A DNA stretch of 64,000 nucleotides from Sabulibacter ruber (GTDB lineage: Bacteria > Bacteroidota > Bacteroidia > Cytophagales > Hymenobacteraceae). The stretch lies in NCBI RefSeq assembly GCF_017355955.1, contig NZ_JAFFID010000005.1, positions 1 through 64,000 on the forward strand, read 5' to 3'. Below, piece by piece: positions 51,376 to 60,247 of this stretch; the first letter of the stretch is position 1; each line of letters begins with the position of its first letter. Below the pieces are notes generated by a model. The model was not told the origin of the DNA and ran no database searches. It saw nothing but the letters and a program-made list of their open reading frames with translations. The position numbers and the translations under genes are program-made.

Positions 51376-53313
51376 ATGTACAACATTGACGAGTTGAAAG
51401 ATTCTCTTCTTTCAGAGCTCAAAGAAATTGCTGAAAACCTTGGCGTGACCAACTTTAAGAAACTCAGCAAGCAAGATCTGATCTACAAAATCCTTGATCA
51501 GCAAGCGATTACCCCTGAAGAAAACCTCCCCAAGAAATATAAAAAAGCGTCCCGGAAGGCAGGCGACGATACAACTGCATTGGTAGCGGAAGCTCCAGAA
51601 GTTGCCGTTTCTGAAGCCCCGGCCCCAGTTATTGAAGCTCCTGCACCTGCGCCAGCCCCCGTTCTGGAGGCTCCGGCCCCTGCCCGCCCTGCCAGAACCG
51701 CTACAGAACGCCCGGCAAGAGCAGAACGTGCTGCTGCTTCTTCTGTGCGGGAAGAAAGACCACGCGTGCCACGTGCCCCCCGCGGGGAAGACGGCCGCGA
51801 GACCAGAGAAGCGCAGCCACGGCCAGAAACGCGCGAAACTCCTGAGAACCGCCCCGCTGAAACCCGTGCCCCGCGTGAGAGAATACAGCAACCGCGTGAT
51901 TTTCAGCCGCGTGAGCCACGTGAGCAGAGAGATGCCGCTCCGCGTGAAAACCGCGAGCCAAGAGAGCAACGCGAGCCCAGGGAGTTCCAGGCCCGTGAGC
52001 CGCGCGAGAATGTAGCCAGAGAGCCCCGCGAGCAGCGTGAACCAAGAGAGAACGTAACCCGCGAACCACGTGAGAATGGAAACCGTGAGCCGCGTGAAAA
52101 TAATCCAAACTGGCAGAACCGCCGCGATCAGAACCAAAACCAGAATCAGAACCGGCCGCAGCAACAGGCTAACGCCAATAACACCAACTTCAGAGAATTT
52201 GACGGCGTTATTGCCAACGAAGGCGTTCTGGAGCTGATGCAAGACGGTTACGGTTTCCTGCGCTCTGCCCATTACCACTACCTGGCCAGCCCAGATGATA
52301 TCTATGTATCTCCGTCACAGATTAAGTTGTTTGGTCTGAAAACCGGTGATACCGTAAAAGGAACCGTTCGGGCGCCAAAAGAAGGCGAGAAATACTTCGC
52401 TCTGCTGAAAGTGGATTCTGTGAACGGCCGTACCACCGAGGAAATCCGCGACCGGATTCCGTTCCAGCATTTAACGCCTCTTTTCCCGGAAGAACGCCTG
52501 AAACTGACTACCAAGTCAAGCCAGTATTCTACCCGCATTATGGACCTGTTCGCTCCCATAGGGAAAGGTCAGCGTGGTTTGATCGTGGCTCAGCCTAAAA
52601 CAGGTAAAACCGTTCTGTTGAAGGAAATTGCCAACGCCATCACTGAGAACCATCCGGAAGTTTACCTGATGATCCTCCTGATTGACGAGCGCCCTGAAGA
52701 GGTAACCGACATGGCCCGCAGCGTGAAAGCCGAGGTGATTGCCTCTACGTTTGACGAGCAAGCCGAGCGCCACGTGAAAATTTCCAGCATTGTGCTAGAC
52801 AAAGCCAAGCGCATGGTAGAGTGCGGACACGATGTGGTAATTCTGTTAGATTCTATCACTCGTCTGGCCCGTGCTTATAACACCGTGGTTCCTTCTTCCG
52901 GTAAAATCCTATCGGGTGGGGTGGATGCCAACGCGCTGCACAAGCCTAAGCGTTTCTTCGGGGCGGCCCGTAACGTGGAGAACGGCGGCTCCCTGACCAT
53001 CATCGCTACTGCCCTGATTGACACTGGGTCTAAAATGGACGAGGTGATCTTTGAAGAATTCAAAGGTACAGGTAACATGGAGCTTCAGCTGGACAGAAAG
53101 CTGGCCAACAAGCGCGTGTACCCAGCCATCGATGTTCCGGCTTCCGGTACTCGCCGCGAAGACCTGCTCATGGACCGCGACGAACTCAGCCGCGTTTGGA
53201 TCCTGCGCAAGTTTATGTCAGACATGAACTCGGTAGAAGCCATGGAGTTCCTGAAAGACCGCATGAAAGGAACCAAAGACAACGAAGAGTTCCTGATCTC
53301 CATGAATGGCTAA
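51376..53313 (+). CDS. rho: Transcription termination factor Rho with long disordered insert
   Basis: A 645-residue Rho. The N-terminal Rho_N/SAP-like helices (LLSELKEIAENLGVTNFKKL) are followed by about 215 residues (60-275) rich in Ala/Pro/Glu and then Arg/Glu/Pro, with many PREPRE-type units and an Asn/Gln tract. The RNA-binding cold-shock domain (ELMQDGYGFLRS, SPDDIYVSPSQIK) and the ATPase (Walker A QPKTGKT at about 406, LLIDERPEEVTDM, DSITRLARAYNT) are intact. The insert is typical of Bacteroidota and some other phyla; the E. coli protein has 419 residues. Terminator at 53368. Confidence 0.96.
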   Translation: MYNIDELKDSLLSELKEIAENLGVTNFKKLSKQDLIYKILDQQAITPEENLPKKYKKASRKAGDDTTALVAEAPEVAVSEAPAPVIEAPAPAPAPVLEAPAPARPARTATERPARAERAAASSVREERPRVPRAPRGEDGRETREAQPRPETRETPENRPAETRAPRERIQQPRDFQPREPREQRDAAPRENREPREQREPREFQAREPRENVAREPREQREPRENVTREPRENGNREPRENNPNWQNRRDQNQNQNQNRPQQQANANNTNFREFDGVIANEGVLELMQDGYGFLRSAHYHYLASPDDIYVSPSQIKLFGLKTGDTVKGTVRAPKEGEKYFALLKVDSVNGRTTEEIRDRIPFQHLTPLFPEERLKLTTKSSQYSTRIMDLFAPIGKGQRGLIVAQPKTGKTVLLKEIANAITENHPEVYLMILLIDERPEEVTDMARSVKAEVIASTFDEQAERHVKISSIVLDKAKRMVECGHDVVILLDSITRLARAYNTVVPSSGKILSGGVDANALHKPKRFFGAARNVENGGSLTIIATALIDTGSKMDEVIFEEFKGTGNMELQLDRKLANKRVYPAIDVPASGTRREDLLMDRDELSRVWILRKFMSDMNSVEAMEFLKDRMKGTKDNEEFLISMNG

Positions 53314-53367
53314 TTTTAGACGTTAGATTTTAGAAACTGGACATTAGATTTTCTGATGTCTGGATAA

Positions 53368-53397
53368 GAGGGCTCTGCAGTTTCCTGCGGAGCCCTC
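53368..53397 (+). terminator. Terminator of rho
   Basis: A 13-bp stem (53368-53380 with 53385-53397, one G-T pair) and a 4-base loop, then TCGTTTTTAG. Confidence 0.8.
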
Positions 53398-53449
53398 TCG
53401 TTTTTAGCCTCTTTTTCAGATTTCAGGCCTGAATCATGTGAAATCTTAC

Positions 53450-53621
53450 CGGCGCGAGACTGTAGTCTCGTGACAAGGGATGAGGCGAGTCTCCAGGCTC
53501 GCTGGGAGCCATGAGCCGGGAAAAAGTGCATTATTTGCAATGCGCAGGCTCGCTGCGGGGCAGCGAGGGTAGTCAGGAGACTACCCGGCATCTGTAGGCA
53601 CGAGTCAGAGACTCGCGCCAG
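53450..53621 (-). repeat. Composite palindromic intergenic repeat, family B, copy 2
   Basis: Reverse-orientation counterpart of the 8143-8316 element. Palindromes gcgagac-tgta-gtctcg, gggtagtc-agga-gactaccc and gcgagtc-tga/tcag pairs lie in the reverse order; ends are ggcgcgaga and tctcgcgcc-like. Confidence 0.8.
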
Positions 53622-53650
53622 CGTATGGGGTGGATTAAAATATTTTGGTA

Positions 53651-53685
53651 CAACAATCAACAATCAACAATCAACAATCAACAAT
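53651..53685. repeat. Five tandem copies of caacaat
   Basis: Exactly five 7-bp units, next to the stop of the 53694 gene. Likely a slippage product; no gene or regulator can be linked. Confidence 0.85.
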
Positions 53686-53693
53686 CCCTCAGA

Positions 53694-54290
53694 TTACCCC
53701 CCGAAACTGCCGTAGCGCACTACTTTCTTTTGTTCAGGGTCGTAGACCAGCAGCCTTCCGTCTTCTTTGCCCAGTAAGTACTTGAACCCAATGGAGTTTG
53801 GATTGGACTGGATCCTGCGCCAGGTGGTTTCGTTCACGAAGGAGGTCTGGGCCGGGGAGTTAGGTGCAATGGCGGGAGAAACGAAGTCTGTAGGCTGTAC
53901 AAACTCTTCCATGCGTTTCACAATGTAAGCCTCGCGGTCTGAGGTGGAAGCCGGAGATGCCCTCATTTCATACACCATGCTGGCCTCCAAATCAGCGGCG
54001 CTGAAATTCTCCTCGTAGATTTTGTGGCCCTCATAGGTGGTGATGGTGAACTGAACCTGACCTCCGGTTATAGAGTCGCCGTGAAGGGCCAGCCGGAAAT
54101 AATCTGGCCTGTTCTCAGAGGAGAACATGTGGGTCCGTTGCACAATGTGCTGCACCTCTTTTCGGTCGTCAAATCGTTGATTTTTTGCCGAGCTGGCGCT
54201 GTTTTCTGGGATTGCAGGGGTGTTCTCCTTTGAAGAAGACTGGCAGCTGAACATAAACGCCAACGCTACCCACCAATATGTTTTTGCCAT
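53694..54290 (-). CDS. Hypothetical lipoprotein
   Basis: A 198-residue protein with a lipoprotein signal (WWVALAFMFSC) and a Ser/Asn-rich stretch. The mature part (QHIVQRTHMFSSENRPDYF, GDSITGGQVQFTIT, and near the end YLLGKEDGRLLVYDPEQKKV) is not recognised. A strand-loop-strand content suggests a periplasmic or outer-membrane lipoprotein. Start at MAKTYWW. It lies 46 bp upstream of the UbiA gene on the same strand, and the two may share a transcript. Confidence 0.7.
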   Translation of the reverse strand: MAKTYWWVALAFMFSCQSSSKENTPAIPENSASSAKNQRFDDRKEVQHIVQRTHMFSSENRPDYFRLALHGDSITGGQVQFTITTYEGHKIYEENFSAADLEASMVYEMRASPASTSDREAYIVKRMEEFVQPTDFVSPAIAPNSPAQTSFVNETTWRRIQSNPNSIGFKYLLGKEDGRLLVYDPEQKKVVRYGSFGG

Positions 54291-54336
54291 GTTTTCAGGG
54301 AAATAGCCCAAAATCGGTGTACGTGTGGCGTAGTGG

Positions 54337-55230
54337 TTAGTTCCCGTTGTTTGCCTGCCAGAAGTGCCAAAGTAAAATCAGCCCGAACGCGAAGCTCATG
54401 CTCAGGGAAGAGACTTTGTTCATGCGCATGGTGTTCTCAAAGTTGGCCGCCGCCGCGTTTTGCCGCACCTTCAGGAGCCACCGGGTGAAAACCAGCAGTA
54501 CGGGAGTTGTGCCTACCAGAAACAGCAGGAAGTGCAAGGTTTCGTTTCTGAGCCAATAGGTGTAGAACAAAACCGCTGTGGCCAGTAGTAAACTGCAGGC
54601 CGCAAACAGGAAAGTGCCCCACAAACCCAGCATCAGACTGATGGTGCGGTCGCCGCGACGGGCATCTTCTTCGTGCTGGTACACCTGGGTGAGCGGGTAA
54701 GAACCGCACAGAAACAATGAGCTAACCAGTGCCAACAGCAGGTTGGTTTGGCTTAAAATGAGATCATCTGTCACGCCCATGCCTACCTGCACCATCACAA
54801 AGGTGAAGGCACCCTGAAAAATCACTACCACCAGCGTGCTGAGAATAGGGTATTTCTTGAGCCGGATTCCTTTATAGCTGTAGGCTTTGGACACCAGCAG
54901 ATACACCAACACCATCAGAGTAAATTGCCAGGAGAGGAGCAAGGCCAGCAATACAGAAAGCACGTCAAACACCAGCACTAGCCAGTAAAGGCTCTCGGTT
55001 ACTTTGGGTGGGTGTTTGAGGCCGCCAATGCTGCCTTCGTCCCGGTCATAATAGGAATTGTAGCCATTGCTGGCCGGGTACACCAACAGGTGCAGAATAA
55101 GGAACACCGCCGCGGCTTTCCAACCGCTCACTTCCGGCGCCGCGCTGAGGGCGAACCAGAAAATGGGCATCAGGAACAACGAAAACGGAATGCGGAGCAG
55201 GCGCCAGGCATCGGACCAGGAGGAATTCAT
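54337..55230 (-). CDS. UbiA-family prenyltransferase
   Basis: A 297-residue integral membrane protein with the two acidic, magnesium-binding motifs of the UbiA superfamily: NGYNSYYDRDEGSIGG (about 55-70) and YQHEEDARRGDRT (about 185-195). About eight membrane helices. Members join a prenyl chain to an aromatic or other acceptor, as in quinone, heme or carotenoid-related synthesis; the acceptor here is not known. The start at MNSSW avoids overlap with the methyltransferase gene, whose stop lies just upstream; a Met 9 codons earlier is possible. Confidence 0.88.
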   Translation of the reverse strand: MNSSWSDAWRLLRIPFSLFLMPIFWFALSAAPEVSGWKAAAVFLILHLLVYPASNGYNSYYDRDEGSIGGLKHPPKVTESLYWLVLVFDVLSVLLALLLSWQFTLMVLVYLLVSKAYSYKGIRLKKYPILSTLVVVIFQGAFTFVMVQVGMGVTDDLILSQTNLLLALVSSLFLCGSYPLTQVYQHEEDARRGDRTISLMLGLWGTFLFAACSLLLATAVLFYTYWLRNETLHFLLFLVGTTPVLLVFTRWLLKVRQNAAAANFENTMRMNKVSSLSMSFAFGLILLWHFWQANNGN

Positions 55231-55240
55231 GGCTTGTGGG

Positions 55241-56023
55241 TTACGAAGGATATCCAACTAAATACAATACTCCGTTGCCGCTCCAGTGTTTGGCCCGCCC
55301 AATATGCCAGGTGTAGTGCGGCGCGTTAAGGTCTGCCACCATGGCTTTCATGTGTTCTGGAGTGTACAGGCGCAGCAAAGAAACCGTACCGTCCCAAACC
55401 GTGCCGAGGGGGATGAGGGGAACCAAATAGGTGAAAAACAGCCTGCTCCACTTAAACGGCCTTATGAACGGGGTAATGAGCAGAATGAGCCAGGGAAAAA
55501 CCAACCAGACCAGCAGCAGTTCATACCAGTTTTTACCGGCCCCTTCAAACACCCCAATGCCCTGGTTCTGGCGCACGGCATCGGCTAGGATGTCTTGGGC
55601 GGTTTTTGGCCTGAAATGGTGAAACGCCGAGAAAACCGTTCTAAACCCGGTTAGCGTGGGAGGTACCGCCGTGGCGTCCACAGAAGTGGGTTCAAACGTG
55701 AGGGCTCCGTGGCTTTGTTGCGCCAGGAACCGGTACGCCTCTACGTTGGGGAACTTGTCTGTGAGCGTGATGGAAAACTGTTTTCCGGCTTGTTTCTCCA
55801 GTTCTTCCCAAACCTGCAAAATGCCGCCGCCACCACCAGAGCAAAGATCCACCAGGTGGGTTTGCCGGGTATGGGCCAGGGCTTGGTGCAACAGGGGCAC
55901 AATGTATTTGTACACTCCCAACAGGGTGATCATGAACCGAAGCACATCCATCATGCCTTCCCGCACCACGTGCGGAAACCAGGATTGGTCTTCCAGTTCA
56001 AACAGTTGCCAGCGAAATCTCAA
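55241..56023 (-). CDS. SAM-dependent methyltransferase with membrane helices
   Basis: A 260-residue protein with the SAM motif I VDLCSGGGGGILQVWEEL, followed by TLTDKFPNVEAY (motif II) and FRTVFSAFHHFRP (motif III region). Two hydrophobic stretches (LLLVWLVFPWLILLITPF and LFFTYLVPLIPLGTVW, about 165-220) suggest that it sits at the membrane. It precedes the UbiA gene by 10 bp on the same strand, a pair in which one enzyme probably prenylates and the other methylates the same lipid-soluble compound. Substrate unknown. Confidence 0.87.
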   Translation of the reverse strand: MRFRWQLFELEDQSWFPHVVREGMMDVLRFMITLLGVYKYIVPLLHQALAHTRQTHLVDLCSGGGGGILQVWEELEKQAGKQFSITLTDKFPNVEAYRFLAQQSHGALTFEPTSVDATAVPPTLTGFRTVFSAFHHFRPKTAQDILADAVRQNQGIGVFEGAGKNWYELLLVWLVFPWLILLITPFIRPFKWSRLFFTYLVPLIPLGTVWDGTVSLLRLYTPEHMKAMVADLNAPHYTWHIGRAKHWSGNGVLYLVGYPS

Positions 56024-56124
56024 GGTTTCTAGAGGTTTGGGTGCACGGGTTAATGTTACGCTTTTGAAATGTCAGGCGCAAATGAATTTCTGCCCGGTGC
56101 AGGGTACTGTAAAGGTGAAAAAAG

Positions 56125-56150
56125 AGCCCGCACAAAAACTTGTGCGGGCT
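56125..56150 (-). terminator. Terminator of the 56175 lipoprotein gene
   Basis: A 10-bp perfect stem (56125-56134 with 56141-56150) and T run on the minus strand. Confidence 0.8.
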
Positions 56151-56174
56151 TGTAAAAGAAAGGAGTGGTTGTCT

Positions 56175-56600
56175 TTACTCGGCTTTGAGGGTAAGCGTAG
56201 ACCCGTCTGGGGCCTGAAGTTTCATGTTGTCGTCGGTCAGTTCGGCTACTTGGAAGTTCTCGCTCACGTTGTTGCCCTGGTAAGTGAGGCTCAGGTTTTT
56301 ATTGGCCGCATCATAGGTCCAGGTTCCGTTGGCCGACTGGCTTTCTGAGGTCTGCGTGAAGTTGCCGTTGGCAAAAAACTGAATCTGCTCCTGTTTCTCT
56401 GCTGAGGTGAGTTTGTCTTTGTCGCCGGAGGCAGTGGTTTCTTTGCTGGCTTTCCAGATTTTGCTGTTCTGGCCAGAAATCATCTGGGCGTTTCCACCCC
56501 CTTCAGACTTTTTGCTGCAGCTAAAAGAAAAGGCGCTCAGCCAAACCATACACAGGATTGTGAGCAACCGATAAGCAGGAAGTGCAATTTTCATTTTCAT
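56175..56600 (-). CDS. Lipocalin-like lipoprotein
   Basis: A 141-residue lipoprotein (signal ending AFSFSC). The mature part reads SKIWKASKETTASGD, then IQFFANGNFTQTSESQSANG, GTWTYDAANKNLSLTYQGN and a last strand STLTLKAE. The NGxF, GTW and strand order fit the small lipocalin-like domains of Bacteroidota. Start is at MKMKIALP; the upstream Met gives a hydrophilic extension that no signal peptide needs. Function unknown. Confidence 0.82.
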   Translation of the reverse strand: MKMKIALPAYRLLTILCMVWLSAFSFSCSKKSEGGGNAQMISGQNSKIWKASKETTASGDKDKLTSAEKQEQIQFFANGNFTQTSESQSANGTWTYDAANKNLSLTYQGNNVSENFQVAELTDDNMKLQAPDGSTLTLKAE

Positions 56601-56786
56601 AGTTTTTGGGTTTTGGTTCAGGTCTATAGGTATTTGCCGAGGGGCAAACCCGTTTTTCATACGTTGCTTTTTCTACACAGTTCTACAAAAAGAAACAAAC
56701 CTATCTGGTAAGCACCCGTAATAATTACACTGAATGCCAATGGTATACACTGCAACGAATTATACTACCACGTAAAAAATACAACT

Positions 56787-57086
56787 ATGGGATTATTTGA
56801 TTTCTTAAAAAAAGGCGAGGAGAAGCCGGTTCAGAAACCAGCTCCGCAACCTGCCGCCAAACCCGTGGCGCAACCCGCCGCCGCCGCACCCCAACCTGCC
56901 GCTGCCCCGGCGCAGCCCGCTTTTGATACCTACACCGTGAAGAGCGGCGACTCACTTTCTAAAATCGCCAAGAACTTCTACGGAGATGCCCAGCAGTGGC
57001 ACAAAATACACCAGGCTAACCTTGACAAGATCAAGAACCCAGATCTGATTGAAGTGGGTTGGCAACTGAAGATTCCAAAGGCTTAA
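56787..57086 (+). CDS. LysM-domain protein
   Basis: A 99-residue protein without a signal peptide: a short N-terminus GLFDFLKKGEEKP, a 30-residue Pro/Ala-rich linker, and one C-terminal LysM domain (YTVKSGDSLSKIAKNFYGD, then NPDLIEVGWQLKIPKA). Such proteins resemble YgaU; the domain binds peptidoglycan or chitin-like sugars, but no export signal is visible, so a cytoplasmic role is possible. Short gene with its own terminator. Confidence 0.9.
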   Translation: MGLFDFLKKGEEKPVQKPAPQPAAKPVAQPAAAAPQPAAAPAQPAFDTYTVKSGDSLSKIAKNFYGDAQQWHKIHQANLDKIKNPDLIEVGWQLKIPKA

Positions 57087-57118
57087 GTAACCTCATTAGG
57101 TTTGTTTGTAGAGAGAAA

Positions 57119-57144
57119 AGAGTCTGGGCTGGAGTCCAGGCTCT
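57119..57144 (+). terminator. Terminator of the LysM gene
   Basis: A 9-bp stem with one G-T pair (57119-57127 with 57136-57144) and T run. Confidence 0.75.
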
Positions 57145-57188
57145 TTTTCGTTTAGGGTCTTTTTTCTGGAAAAGGGCGCTAAAACAGA

Positions 57189-57213
57189 AAAGGTAACCAT
57201 GTAGGTTACCTTT
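57189..57213 (-). terminator. Terminator of the 57246 gene
   Basis: A perfect 10-bp stem (57189-57198 with 57204-57213), ending in T-rich DNA on the minus strand. Confidence 0.7.
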
Positions 57214-57245
57214 CCTGTTTTTCTTACAATACGTCTCCGCCAAGT

Positions 57246-57509
57246 TTAAAGCGGGTGCTGCTCCAAATATCTGGCTACGGCGGGGCAGGAGGCCCGCACC
57301 TGGTAGCCTTTGGAGGTGGCGTAGTCAATTCCGTGCTTAATCAGTTTGTTGGCGTAGCCTTTTCCGCGGTGTTCCTCTTCAATAAAGGTATGCTGAAAGT
57401 CCATGACTTCCGGTTCAGGCAGCCCGTAAGCCAACTCACCAATATCTTCTTGCTCCAACAGGGCAGTAAACTGCTGGGCTTCCTCGTCGTGGCGGATGTC
57501 TAGATTCAT
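57246..57509 (-). CDS. Small GNAT-type N-acetyltransferase
   Basis: An 87-residue acyltransferase of the short GNAT group. It has the acetyl-CoA loop EEEHRGKGYANKLIKHGIDY, preceded by a strand MDFQHTFI and followed by VRASCPAVARYLEQHP, where the CPAV segment is typical. Short members of this family often act on small molecules or on protein N-termini; the target is unknown. The start at MNLDIRHDEE is chosen because upstream residues are low-complexity. Confidence 0.88.
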   Translation of the reverse strand: MNLDIRHDEEAQQFTALLEQEDIGELAYGLPEPEVMDFQHTFIEEEHRGKGYANKLIKHGIDYATSKGYQVRASCPAVARYLEQHPL

Positions 57510-57570
57510 CGTATTTGTCTTTAGTGGTGCAGCCTTACTAGTAGAGGCCAATAGTAATACTGCTCCCTCT

Positions 57571-58179
57571 CTAAAAGGTTGAATCCATTAACTTTCCAAC
57601 GGTAGAAATGGTAGAATCTTCCTGGGCTTTGAGGTACTCGGCAATGCGCTGCCGTTCTTCCAAGGCTTTGTTCTGGCTCAGTTTCTCTTTGCCCTGCAAC
57701 TCGGTTACCTCAATCTCAAACGCGACAATGCCACGGGTTAACCCGGTTTTAAAGGCATCGGGTAACTGGTGCCACTGCGCTTTATAGGCAGGCTCATAGG
57801 CGTCTATCATTTTCTCCAGCAGGGCCTGTGCCTGGTTTAGCGGTTCTACTAAGGTCAGGTGGCCATAGGCATGCACGGCGGTATAGTTCCAGGTGGGCAC
57901 ATTCTGCAATTTGTTGTAGTGCGAAGGTGAAATGTAGGCGTGCGGCTCCTGGAAAATCACCAGCACCTGCTGCGTTTGCGCTTCCTTCCACTGCGAGTTG
58001 GCCCGGGCCATGTGCGACAACAGGAAGATTTTTCCGTCCCTTTCTTCGGTGACAAACGGCAAATGCGTGCCAAAAGGCCTGTTCTCCTGTACACTTACAA
58101 GGGTGGCAAAGCTGTATTCCCGCATAAAGGCCAGTAGTTTTTCCTGGTCTTTCTGATGGTAGTGCGCCGGAATGTACAT
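57571..58179 (-). CDS. FMN-binding negative regulator (PaiB-like)
   Basis: A 202-residue protein that starts MYIPAHYHQKDQEKLLAFM, the family's signature, and continues with FATLVSVQENRPFGTHLPF and HMARANSQWKEAQT, VIFQEPHAYISPSHY, and a helical C-terminus (LEKMIDAYEPAYKAQWHQLP). PaiB proteins share the flavin-binding split-barrel fold; in Bacillus they regulate degradative enzyme synthesis, elsewhere their role is unclear. The start is set at this conserved Met; the reading frame runs 65 codons further upstream into the acs terminator region. It lies on the same strand as acs, after a terminator. Confidence 0.9.
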   Translation of the reverse strand: MYIPAHYHQKDQEKLLAFMREYSFATLVSVQENRPFGTHLPFVTEERDGKIFLLSHMARANSQWKEAQTQQVLVIFQEPHAYISPSHYNKLQNVPTWNYTAVHAYGHLTLVEPLNQAQALLEKMIDAYEPAYKAQWHQLPDAFKTGLTRGIVAFEIEVTELQGKEKLSQNKALEERQRIAEYLKAQEDSTISTVGKLMDSTF

Positions 58180-58340
58180 AAAGCGTGAGTGGTATTTAGT
58201 GGTTGAATGTTTAGCTTGCCTGATCGCAGGAAGACAGTTGAATGCTCCCCGTACCAAAGGCAGATACAAGACAGGTAAACCTGGGTTTACCCTCTGTAGC
58301 TTCTGTCTTTTATGCAGCCAAACAGAGTAGAAGACAAAAA

Positions 58341-58362
58341 AAGGGGCCTTAAAGGGCCCCTT
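58341..58362 (-). terminator. Terminator of acs, overlapping its stop codon
   Basis: Stem aaggggcc (58341-58348) with ggcccctt (58355-58362); the acs stop codon (58349-58351) lies in the loop. On the minus strand the stem is followed by TTTTTTT. Confidence 0.75.
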
Positions 58363-60247
58363 GGATAATTTCATCTACCACCGGCGGATCCAGAAGGGTG
58401 CTGGTGTCTCCCAGGTTGGAAACATCGCCCTCGGCCACTTTCCGGAGGATGCGACGCATGATCTTGCCCGAGCGGGTCTTTGGCAAACCACTCACCACCT
58501 GTATTTTGTCTGGCTTCGCGATTTTTCCGATCTGGTCTACCACCGTCTCAATAACCTCGGCCCGTAGGTTATCCTGGTTTTCAGGCGCCTCTTCGCCGCA
58601 CACCACAAAGGCGTAAATGCCCTGACCTTTCACCTCGTGCGGGTAGCCCACCACGGCACTTTCTACAATGTGCCTGTTCTGGTTGATGGCGTTCTCAATC
58701 TCGGCGGTGCCAAACCGGTGCCCCGATACGTTGATCACGTCATCTACCCGGCCAATGATGCGCCACAAACCATTGGCATCCCGTTTAGCGCCATCGCCGG
58801 TAAAATACATGTTTTGGTACGTGCTGAAATAGCTTTGGCGGCAGCGCTCATGATCGCCGTAGGTAGTCCGGATGATGCCCGGCCACGGGAACTTCATGCA
58901 GAGGTAGCCTTCTACCTCGTTCTCGGTGATCTCTTCACCGTTCTGGTCCAAAAGAATAGGCTGCACCCCCGGAATAGGGAATCCGGCGTGGCTAGGCTTC
59001 ATGGGGGTAACGCCGGCCAGCGAGGTCAGCATAATGCCGCCGGTCTCGGTTTGCCACCAGGTGTCTACCACCGGGCAACGTTCTTTCCCCACGTGGATGT
59101 GGTACCAGTGCCAGGCCTCCTCGTTGATGGGCTCGCCCACAGAACCCAATACTTTCAGGGAATCTAAACTGTAAGAGAGTACGTGGTCCAGCCCGGCCGC
59201 CATCAAAGACCGGATAGCGGTAGGGGCGGTATAGAAAATGTTCACCCCAAATTTGTCAATCACCTGCCAGAAACGGCCGGCATCCGGGAAAGTGGGAACC
59301 CCCTCAAACATGAGTGTAGTGGCCCCGGAAAGAAGCGGCCCGTACAGCAGATAGGAGTGACCAGTGATCCAGCCAATATCGGCGGTGCACCAGTAGATGT
59401 CGCTCTCGTTGTACTGGAACACGTTCCGGAAGGTGTAGTCTGTGTAAACCATGTAGCCGCCGCAGGTGTGCACCACGCCTTTGGGTTTGCCGGTTGAGCC
59501 CGAGGTATACAGGATGAAAAGCAAGTCCTCCGCGTCCATTTCCTCGGCGGGGCAGTGTTTATCAACGTGCTGCAGTTCCTCATGGTACCACACATCGCGG
59601 CCTTCCACCATGTTCACGGCCCAGCCAATGCGGTCTACCACAATCACTTTCTCCACGCTGGGGCAATCGGCGATGGCTTCGTCTACCACGCGTTTCACCG
59701 GAATCTGCTTAGGCCCGCGGTTGAGACCGTCTGAGGTGAGTACCACTTTGGCCTGGGCATCGTTGATGCGGTCGGCCATGGCGGTATGGGAGAAACCCGC
59801 GAAGATCACCGAATGCACCGCGCCAATGCGGGCACAAGCCAGCACGCTGAACGCCAACTCCGGAATCATGGGCATGTAAATGCACACACGGTCGCCTTTC
59901 TGCACGCCGTTGCGCTTGAGAATGTTGGCCATCTGGCACACTTTCTCGTGCAGCTCACGGTACGTGAACCGGATGAAGCGCTCCTTGGGGTCATTGGGCT
60001 CCCAGATCAGGGCCAGTTTGTTGCCCCGGGTAGCTAGGTGCCGGTCCAGGCAGTTTTCGGTGATATTGAGCTTGCCATTGACAAACCATTTCACGTTGGG
60101 TTCCTCGAAGTTCCAATCCAATACCTTGTCCCACTTCTGACGCCAGGTGAAATTCTCGGCGATGCTGGCCCAGAATTCCTCCGGCTGCTCCACACTTTTT
60201 CGGTAGGTGTCTTGGTACTCCTCAAAAGATTTTATGCGGTAATCCAT
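58349..60247 (-). CDS. acs: Acetyl-CoA synthetase
   Basis: A 632-residue AMP-forming ligase that activates acetate to acetyl-CoA. It has the adenylation signature FILYTSGSTGKPKGVVHT, the hinge YFTGDGAKRDANGLWRIIGR and DVINVSGHRFG, and the C-terminal acetylation-site region PKTRSGKIMRRILRK. N-terminus (EEFWASIAENFTW) is that of true acetyl-CoA synthetases. It is followed, after 797 bp of repeat-containing DNA, by actP on the same strand. The two supply acetate uptake and activation. Its stop codon lies inside its own terminator. Confidence 0.96.
   Translation of the reverse strand: MDYRIKSFEEYQDTYRKSVEQPEEFWASIAENFTWRQKWDKVLDWNFEEPNVKWFVNGKLNITENCLDRHLATRGNKLALIWEPNDPKERFIRFTYRELHEKVCQMANILKRNGVQKGDRVCIYMPMIPELAFSVLACARIGAVHSVIFAGFSHTAMADRINDAQAKVVLTSDGLNRGPKQIPVKRVVDEAIADCPSVEKVIVVDRIGWAVNMVEGRDVWYHEELQHVDKHCPAEEMDAEDLLFILYTSGSTGKPKGVVHTCGGYMVYTDYTFRNVFQYNESDIYWCTADIGWITGHSYLLYGPLLSGATTLMFEGVPTFPDAGRFWQVIDKFGVNIFYTAPTAIRSLMAAGLDHVLSYSLDSLKVLGSVGEPINEEAWHWYHIHVGKERCPVVDTWWQTETGGIMLTSLAGVTPMKPSHAGFPIPGVQPILLDQNGEEITENEVEGYLCMKFPWPGIIRTTYGDHERCRQSYFSTYQNMYFTGDGAKRDANGLWRIIGRVDDVINVSGHRFGTAEIENAINQNRHIVESAVVGYPHEVKGQGIYAFVVCGEEAPENQDNLRAEVIETVVDQIGKIAKPDKIQVVSGLPKTRSGKIMRRILRKVAEGDVSNLGDTSTLLDPPVVDEIIQGAL

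Noticed and set aside
51412..52278. 288-codon minus-strand frame opposite rho, with hydrophobic stretches
   Set aside because: It mirrors the repetitive Arg/Glu/Pro codons of the rho insert; hydrophobicity is an artefact.
53651..53685. CRISPR-like short tandem repeat
   Set aside because: Units are 7 bp with no spacers; simple slippage repeat.
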